Assembly: GCF_035582795.1 (NCBI RefSeq) | Contig: NC_134373.1 | Coordinates: forward strand, 25,886,501-25,950,500 | Reading direction: 5' to 3' | Length of the DNA: 64,000 bases | DNA from: Mycteria americana | Taxonomy: Eukaryota > Chordata > Aves > Ciconiiformes > Ciconiidae | Part shown: positions 56,656 to 64,000 of the stretch, piece after piece | How the letters are laid out: each line of letters starts with the position of its first letter | Position numbering within the stretch: the first letter of the stretch is position 1 | Notes under the pieces: generated by a model | What the model saw: the letters and a program-made list of their open reading frames with translations, nothing else | Database searches by the model: none | What the model was told of the DNA's origin: nothing | Made by a program: the position numbers and the translations under genes

Positions 56656-58070
56656 GCTCCAGCCGCTCCCCCGCGGAGGGAGACCCGGCACGGCTGCCCC
56701 GTGCCGCCGGCGGGGAGCCCGGGGTCCCCGCTCCACCCGGGGCTGCCCCCCCCCCACCAAGGGCCAGGTGGCAGCTGTGTCCTCGCCCCCCCGCCTTGGC
56801 ACGCGTCTCCCTCCAGCTCGCCCAGCCTTGGCACTGAGCGCCGACACGGCAGCCGGCACTGCCAGGCACCCCAGCGCCTGGGGACGGCCGGCTGCTGGCC
56901 AGCGCCAAGCACCCTGCCCTTGTCACCCTCCCTGTCCCTGCCACGGATCCTGGGGCAGCACAGGCAGGGATGCTGGGAGGTGCCGCTCTGTCCTCCATCA
57001 CTTGGGAACCAGGGACCTGAGGGCACCGGCTGACGGGGGACGTGGTGCCAGGTTCCCACCGGTTCCCACCAGCTCTGGCTCCGACATGCAGGGGACATGA
57101 GCCTGGACGGTGGCTTTCCACCCCACTGCCCAGCGAGCACCTGGTGCAGGGGATGCCGGGGGCTGCCCCCACGGCCACGGGGCACAGGTCCCAGCCCCAG
57201 CCCGTGCACAGGCTCCCGCGGTCCCTGGGGCCCTCAGCTCCATATGGCAGAGCCTGCCCCTCCGGCTCGCTGCAGGCGCCCACACGCATGCACCGATGGG
57301 TCACGGAGGGGTCCGGGGACTCCTGCTGGGGCTGCAGCAATGCCTGCCTGGAGGGAGGCAGCCGGCACCCCAGCCAGCAGTGCAGGAGCCTGGGGGCAGA
57401 GCTGCAGAGACCGTGGTGACAAGCCTTCGTTTACCCCCGTGCCACCCCAGCCAGCTACCCCAGGCGGGCAGGTGGCTGGAGCCGGAGGGACACAGGGAGC
57501 CAACAGCATCGTGGCACTAGGACCCGCGGTGCACTCTGTCCCCAGTGCCACCTGGCCATGGGACCCCTGCCACGGGTGACACTGGCGCCAAGGACGGGGT
57601 CACAGCAATGCCCTGCCAGCCATGGTGCCACATGGCATCTAACCACGCTGCTGGCACAGGGCACCCGCACCCCAGCCAGCCCTGCCCCATGCCCAACCAG
57701 CCACACTGCATCCCATGAACCCCCCTGCCCCCCAGCCAGTCACCCTGCACCCCATCAGCCCCACAGCCCCGTGTCCCCACCACCCCATGGCCCCACAGCC
57801 CTGCAGCCCCATGCACCAGCAAGCACCCAGTCCCAGGGCCAAACCCCCATGGGTGCCCTGGCCCCATCCCTCCCACAGCCGCCCGAGGTGCCCACCCCAC
57901 TCTGCAGCCAGCAGGGCTGGGGCAGCACTGCCCCACAGACCCCCACGGGTGCCCTGGCCCCGGGGGACGGCAGTGCCCACGGTCCGCCCAGCCCGGCACA
58001 TGGGACCAGCCTCGTGGCACGTCCCGCATCCCCGGGGAGCCACACCAGGCACGGGCGTCCTGGCCGCTGG
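56656..58070. other. intergenic GC-rich sequence
   Basis: C-rich sequence with degenerate CCCCATG/CCCACAG runs around 57660-57850. Long open frames on both strands reflect composition; none resembles a known protein. Confidence 0.35.
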
Positions 58071-58074
58071 CTCC

Positions 58075-58230
58075 CCCCTGTATCGGAGACAGGCTTATTA
58101 AGTGTGTGATATTAAATTACCCAGATAAGAGCGTAAGAGCTTTTAAAGTCAATTCATTAAATATAATTATGAAGAGAGCTTTTTTATGCTCACAGTGATC
58201 CGATCTCAATCAGGGAGACGGTGGGAAAGC
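58075..58230. promoter_or_regulatory. strongly AT-rich candidate conserved element
   Basis: The most AT-rich stretch of the right half: GGCTTATTAAGTG, GATATTAAATTACCC, CAGATAAGAGC, CAATTCATTAAATATAATTA and GAGCTTTTTTATGC. At least five TAAT/ATTA cores and one GATA site lie in 155 bases with GC-rich edges on both sides. No open frame. Confidence 0.42.
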
Positions 58231-58679
58231 CGCCGGCTCCTCTAGCATCTCCGCTCCCCCGCCGCGTCGCCTCCGCACCCCCATGCTCCCCGCCTCGGCC
58301 CCCACCCGCGGGGAACCGGCACCCACGGCAACGGCCCTTGCTGCCCGCCCTGCTGCTCCGGCACCCACTCACCAGTGTCACTGTTGGTGCCAGTGCCACC
58401 CCACTGGAATGGGGGTGGCATGGGGGTCTGCCCAGCAAAGGGGTGGGAGAGGGGAGGCGATGGGGGTGAGCGGTAAGGGCTGGTGGGGTTGGGGACGAGG
58501 GCAGCGAGGTATGGAGATATGCTGGGGCAAGAGCTAGGGGGTCTGGGGAGCTGAGCACGGGCTCTTCTCAGCCACGGGTCCACTTCCCTGCAGGATCCGA
58601 TCCCCTCCCCACCCCCTGCAGAGCAGCCTCCTTAGGGACCTAATGATGCATCCCCGCTCCCCAGGCAGGCGGGGTGCGC

Positions 58680-58750
58680 ACCTCCCTCTGCTCCCACATT
58701 CATTAATGGCGCTTTGCACCCAATTAGTAGCTGCCAGCCAGGCGGAGGCT
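58680..58750. promoter_or_regulatory. small homeodomain-core patch
   Basis: CATTCATTAATGGCG and CCCAATTAGTAGC lie within 60 bases, non-coding. Confidence 0.25.
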
Positions 58751-59254
58751 GCCCTGACCTGCGGCCGGACCCCTTGTGCAGCCCAGGGGGCCCCACGCCA
58801 GCCCTTTGCACCGGGGGCCCCCGCTCGCCCCGTGCACCCCCAGCCACAGCCTGGGGTACAGCTGCACACGGGGCTGAGCCTGTCTTTCCTGGGGGAAACC
58901 ACAGGGGAGCAGGGGTCCCAAAGACACCTCGGGAGCCCCATGCCCCTCACACCTGCTCAGACATCCGAAAGACAGCCAGTTCGCTGGGACACCCCGTGTC
59001 CCCTTGCCACGCTGCCCCGAGACCCACCGTGCTGTGGGGCTTTGCGGTGACACCCCTAGGTTCAGCCAGCCCCTTGATGTCCCACCTCGGTACCCCAAAT
59101 CCTCATCACCTCCGTATCCACCCATGTGCTGCCACAGCCGGGGCACTGCGGGGCGAGGAGCAGCAGCCTGGCTGGCTGGGAGCGAGGTGGGCTCCAGGCT
59201 GGGGTCTCCATACAAGGCTCTGGCAGGGGCTGGTGGGAGCAGCTACCCGCTGCT

Positions 59255-59400
59255 GGGAGCTGCTGGACTGACATTTATTTTTAGACGTGAATTGTATAAA
59301 TTAGCATTTCTCAGTGGATTAAGCAGCAGGAATTGTGTAAAATTAAATGGCAATGAATTGCATTAAAGTCCCCCATTTTCTGGCACAAGCAGTGCCTCAA
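59255..59400. promoter_or_regulatory. AT-rich candidate conserved element
   Basis: ACATTTATTTTTAGACG, GTATAAATTAGCATTTC, GTGGATTAAGC, GTAAAATTAAATGGCAATG and TTGCATTAAAG. Five homeodomain-type cores in 145 bases with abrupt GC-rich flanks. No frame stays open. Confidence 0.4.
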
Positions 59401-60039
59401 GCCGTGCCCGGGCGGCTCATGTGTAACAGCACCGGAGCTGCTGGTCGCTGCTCCGGACAGGAGCGCGACCAACCCATGGCGCGTCTACACCACCCGGGGA
59501 CACAGACCTGGGGACGCACAAGCACGGCGGCAGGGCTGCGAGGATGGGGGGCTTCAGACAGGCTGCAAGCCCCCAGGGAGATGTCTCAGGCACTGGGCTG
59601 GGGCTGCAGGACATGGATCCAGCGAGCAGAGCACGGTGACCCAGATGGGCACGGCTGGGCTCGGCCGAGCAGCTCACAGGCACGGGACTGGCAAGGGACA
59701 CTCTGGGCTGTCCTGGGCACCAACACTGCCAGCCTCAGCCCAGCCGGCCCCTGCCATGGGCAGCAGGACACCCACCACAGCTGCAGCCGTGCCACCCTCC
59801 AGCGGGGACGACACTGTGTTGGGATCCTTACGGCACTGCCTGACCCCAGAGCCCCTCTGTGCCCTGGCCAGGGCAGGTCCTGCAGTGCCTGGAGCCCAGT
59901 GAGCGGCTGAGGGGTACCCGGTGAGCCCCCTGCGCCCTGGGGCACGCTCAGCCCTGCACAGGGGGAGAGGGAAAACGGGGTGGGCGAACACCAGGGGCTG
60001 AGCAGGCATCAGGCAGGGCAGGGCAGGTGAGGAGCAACG

Positions 60040-60120
60040 AGTCCAGCTCTTTTGCCCAGCATAAAAATAGGCTGAAAATGTGACATTTATTAAGTACAGT
60101 TCTGGCAGAAAGGTCAGAGA
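60040..60120. promoter_or_regulatory. small AT-rich candidate element
   Basis: GCATAAAAATAGGCTGAAAA (a MEF2-like CTATTTTTAT core in reverse) is followed by TGTGACATTTATTAAGTAC. Non-coding. Confidence 0.3.
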
Positions 60121-61032
60121 AGAGTCCCCGCGTCGGGAGCGGCACGGGTTGCAGGGGGATGGTGGCAGAGCATTGCCGGGAGGAGGTGGGGGAGGCAGCC
60201 GGCTGCCCCCTGCCCACTGCCCCCCAGCCAGGATCTCTCGGGGTGCACGTGGGGTGCAGCCAAGGATGCTCCCTCCCCTCGTCTTGGCACAGGGGCTTCC
60301 CCCGCCGGGGTCTGCATGGGGTGCCAGGGAGACCCCCGCACCGCCCACGTCCCGGGCAGGCGGGAGGCCCTGCCTGGAGAGCTGGGGCCGGTGCCAGTTC
60401 CGAGAGGCACTGCCAGCTCTCAGCACCCTTCCCGCTCCCTTCCAACCTCCAGCCCTGGCAGGACTGGCTTCGGCGGCCACAGATCACAAACAAAAGGCTT
60501 TTGACAGGGGACGCGGTTTTGAGAAAGGCACCGGGCTCCCGCCCGGCCACGAGCGGAGCCTCCTGCCGCAGCCGCTGCCGGCGAGCAGGCGGGATGTTGC
60601 TGCCAGCCAGGGAGGACCACCTCCACACACCTCTTCCCGCGGTCCCCAGACCCCTGCCTACCCCAGCTGCCTGTCCCCCCTGTCCCCAAAGCACCGCTGG
60701 CAGGGCTCTCTCTTCCCACAGTGCGCCCCACGACATGGCCAGCACCAGCCTCTGTCTGTGGCCATACCGGGGTGCAGGCGTGGGGGCACGAGCCACCTGC
60801 TGCAGCTGAGCCCCAGCACCGTGGGGACGCTTCCCAACCTTAATGGCACGTAAAGAGCACTATTGATTTCCTGCGCCGGCACCGCACGCTTCACACCCTC
60901 GGCACCGCAGCTGTGCTCGCCCAGCCGGCAGGGATCCGCACCCACCGCCCTCCCCGAGGCTCCAGGCAGCGTGCCAGCGGGCAGCGGGCAGCGGGCAGCC
61001 CAGCCCCGCACCCCCGGGCAGAGTGGGGATTG

Positions 61033-61130
61033 GGGGGCTACGGAGCACGGCACGGCTCGGCGGGGGTGGAAAAGGCTTCTCGGGGGCTACGGAGCACGGC
61101 AGGGCTCGGCGGGGGTGGAAAAGGCTTCTC
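61033..61130 (+). repeat. 49-bp tandem duplication
   Basis: Two adjacent 49-base copies (61033-61081 and 61082-61130) differ by about one base (GGCACGGCTC versus GGCAGGGCTC), so the duplication looks recent or recently homogenised. It is CpG-containing and non-coding. Confidence 0.9.
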
Positions 61131-61239
61131 CGGGACTCCGGCACGGCCCTCCGGCAGCCGATGCAGGGGGCACATTTGTCAGCAGGGCTGCAGGGGAGCC
61201 TTGCTGCAGCTCAGGGCTGTCCCTGCCGCGTGGGGAGAT

Positions 61240-61430
61240 TTACAGCCCAGCCGGGCTTTATTACAAGGAAGATGCTTACGCTGGGGATTTTTTCCCCCAT
61301 AGTTTCTTAATTTGCTATCCCATAAAGAATGTGGATTTGTGACGTTAAATAGGGGAAGATCATTTACCATTCGCGGCTCTTACTTAAAGGATCCGCACGA
61401 GTTATTTATCGTGTAAGCACAGGCTGCAAG
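61240..61430. promoter_or_regulatory. AT-rich candidate conserved element
   Basis: GCTTTATTACAAGG, TTTCTTAATTTGC, GTGACGTTAAATAGG, AGATCATTTACC and GTTATTTATCGTG. Non-coding with GC-rich edges. Confidence 0.35.
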
Positions 61431-63230
61431 CGGCAGCGTGAGGGGACACGCTCCAGCCTCGGCGCTGCTCCTGCTCCCAAGCAGGCAGCTGGCCGGCAGC
61501 GGCCCCACGGCTTGGACACCCTCGTGCTGTAAAACTTCCAGCCTCTGGATGAAGTCCACCTTGTGCCCAGAGAGAAGGAAGGACTCCAGCACTCCTGCAA
61601 GCACGGCTGCAGGAAAATCTCCTTCCCTTCTCCAGCATCCCTGGGGACGTGACCTCTGCTCCAGGGGCTGCTCGCCATGGGCTGGGTGCCCTGGGACTCC
61701 AGGCCGTTTGCCCCACTAGCATGTGCTGCAGTCTGGGAGCCCTCCATCACTGCTGGGACATGCTGTGACTCACATATCCGCCCACTGCAGCGGGGGTACG
61801 AGAGCTTTCCGAACATAGAGGCACACATGGGGACCCAGGACTGGGACCGATGAAGCCTGGAGCTCCCCACCGCATGGCGACTGGGTGCAGGGCAGCTCGG
61901 GTGCCCCCATGCTGGGGCCACAGCTGGGAGGCACAGGAGCACCCAAGCCCACACATCCCAGCTGGGATTCACCCTGCCTGCCAAGCAGCTCGTGATGTGT
62001 TTTACTCATTCCCAGGAGGAGGCATGAGGGACCAATTCGGCTCAGAGAATAGGAGTAGGAGGCTCCAGCTGCAAATGATGTGATGCCTCAACAGGTCCTG
62101 CTGCTGCCTGGCAAGGCTTTGGGATGTGGTATGCGGCAGACAGAGGTCACATCTTCCCCCATCCCTCCCCACACCCATGTCTTCCAGCCTCTGCTGTCCC
62201 AGGTTCACCCCTTTGCTCCAGGCAAGTGAGAGGTGATGGGGCCCCCCCTTTCTGCTGACAGCCCCTGATGCCTCAAAGGCCGGGCTGGAGGGCTGAGCTG
62301 GGGACAGAGGAGCGGAGGCTGCAGGAGCCCTGGGCTCCCCTTCCTTGGGCCAGGGGCCGGGGGTCGGCCAGCACTAACCATCCTCATGCCTGAAGCCTGC
62401 TCCAGTGCACAGCGACGGCACACCAGAGCCCGGCTGCCTGGGCATCCCCAGGGCAGACCTGTAAGCAGCTGAGGCAGGCAGGCCAGCTGGTCCTGTACAA
62501 CCACCCGCTGCTGAGAAACTGGGTCCCGATGACTGTCCTGGCAGTCACCCTCCTCTGCTACTCAGCATGGTGCACGCCATGCACCGTGTCCACGCTGTGG
62601 GAAGCTTGTACCCAGCCCCATCCGCCTGAGCTCTGCCCTGCCAGCCTCGCAGCACGGCTCAGCACACGCCAAATCCCATTGCCGTGCCGTGTCGCTGCCC
62701 GGCACAGCGCTGGGCTCGCTGCCTCCTCTGCAAGCCAAAGCTGTGCAGGATCCCCCAGGAGGACCCTGGGGCTGGAGCCAGCGTGGCCGAGCCACGTGCA
62801 GGACTGTCCAGCACCAGAGCTCCCAGCCCCGCCGAACCGCGCTTCTCCCCGGCAAACTCAGGCAGCTGGCGCAGAGCAGGCACAGAGCCCAGCAAAACCC
62901 CGGGAGGAGCGGGGCTGCCCCCCTGCTGCCCCCTGCTCCTTCCCACTCCACTGCAGTGCCCCATGCCACCCCCCCGCACAGGGCAGCCCCCCCGAAACGG
63001 CACTTCCCCGGGGACAGCATCACCCTGCGCAGCGAGCAGGCGTCGTACTGATGGGCATGAAGTGAAACAGGACATGCTGCATCAGCCATTTCCAGCCCCA
63101 CGAAGCCTCCTCTCCCCCTCCCAGCATCCCGCACAGCCCGTGGCATCGCATCCCCCTCCCCGGCACGGAGCGGGCTCCGGCTGGCAGCGCTGCTCCCGGG
63201 AGCGCAGCAAGCCAGCCGAGCAGTAGCCCC
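61431..63230. other. intergenic, no feature recognised
   Basis: Mixed GC-rich sequence. No exon with splice sites, named repeat or RNA gene was seen. Confidence 0.35.
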
Positions 63231-63234
63231 TGGC

Positions 63235-63375
63235 AGCCGTAGGAGAGAGGCGGCTCATTTCCAGAGTCATTATGGGCTGAAAAGGGTCCCATCAGGTATT
63301 CCGCCCGTTCAGCACATTTATTTTCCCAAACCACAGCAGGGATTTCTGATTCCAGGCTCAATATTAGCGAGGGCT
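63235..63375. promoter_or_regulatory. AT-rich candidate element
   Basis: Contains GAGTCATTATGGGC, GCACATTTATTTTCCC and CTCAATATTAGCG in otherwise GC-rich sequence. Non-coding. Confidence 0.28.
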
Positions 63376-64000
63376 GCACGCTGGCGGCGCCCGGCCAGGA
63401 GCTCGCTGCCTGGGCAGGCAGGGTGCTGCTGGGAGGAGGCCCTGCTAGCAAGCCCTGGGCACCGAGTGGGCAGCCCCGGGCAGCCCCCCGCTTGCCCAGC
63501 CATAGCTGTGCCTCCGGAGCAGAGCCGCTCGGGGGGGGGGTGGTGCACACACGTGAGTATGCAATGCTGGCAGCCTCCAGGATTCACACACATCCCAGCG
63601 CCAACCCCCCCTAAACACAGGAGGGCTCCCCTATGTGCGAAGGGGTCTCAGCCCCCCCCCCCATCCACTCTCGCTGTGCAAAGCACCCTGCGACAGAGCA
63701 CTTCAACCCAGGGGGAAGCACAGGCTGGACCGGGGCTCTACACCACAGCTTTCCCCCTGCCTGCCGCACACCCACCCCGGGGACCACTGAGCCCCACTCC
63801 CCTCCACCCCAGCTCCTGCCTGCAAGCCCCTCTGGCATGGACCTGCGGGCAGCCCGGTCCTGCGGTGCAGAGCCCTACCGAGAGCTCCCACGGAGGATCC
63901 TCTCACTCTCTCCGTGTGAAAATTGGAGGGAAACTCAAACAGAGAGAGATGCAATCTTCAGCAGCCGGAGCGAGCCAGGGAGCCCTGCTCCGGCGAGGCG

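Noticed and set aside
1-64000. tRNA, rRNA, CRISPR array, retroviral or Polinton-like element
   Set aside because: No cloverleaf with A and B boxes, no rRNA words, no regularly spaced repeats with unique spacers, and no gag/pol/env-like or capsid-like translation was recognised.

Overview
This is a very GC-rich vertebrate nuclear window, most likely from a bird. It has compact introns, CpG islands at gene starts, and decayed CR1 LINE pieces, which are the typical interspersed repeat of birds and other reptiles. It carries the conserved vertebrate block ASIC4-CHPF-TMEM198-OBSL1 (human 2q35 order), read here right to left. No bacterial, viral or CRISPR-like content was seen.

Layout. 466-15509 (+): OBSL1, a giant cytoskeletal protein of 24 predicted Ig domains and one FnIII domain, nearly one exon per domain. 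The model stays in frame over 26 coding exons (2352 residues). 17052-18933 (-): TMEM198, a seven-pass membrane protein in 4 coding exons (358 residues), converging on OBSL1 with 3' ends about 150 bp apart. 20.1-24.6 kb: two CpG islands separated by an AT-rich patch, the divergent promoter zone of TMEM198 and CHPF. 24133-28438 (+): CHPF, the chondroitin polymerising factor, in 4 exons (773 residues). 33664-34053 (-): an unrecognised coding-looking terminal exon. 37349-41373 (-): ASIC4, a DEG/ENaC-family subunit, in 10 exons (545 residues). 41.4-64 kb: no gene recognised. It holds a candidate ASIC4 CpG-island promoter, simple repeats, one CR1 fragment, and a long series of AT-rich islands with homeodomain, GATA, TCF/LEF and octamer-like motifs that resemble a cluster of conserved regulatory elements. 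GMPPA, which lies next to ASIC4 in human, is not seen in this flank.

The genes do not form one pathway. OBSL1 links titin/myomesin and the CUL7 (3-M) complex, TMEM198 acts in Wnt/LRP6 signalling, CHPF acts in Golgi chondroitin synthesis, and ASIC4 is a neuronal membrane protein. The most striking observation is in OBSL1: two Ig exons 2.5 kb apart are identical over 309 bp including intron edges, and a third copy is identical except for one silent base until it switches abruptly to another sequence. This looks like recent gene conversion among tandem Ig exons, or an assembly artefact. All family assignments come from reading the translations against remembered human proteins; no database search was run.
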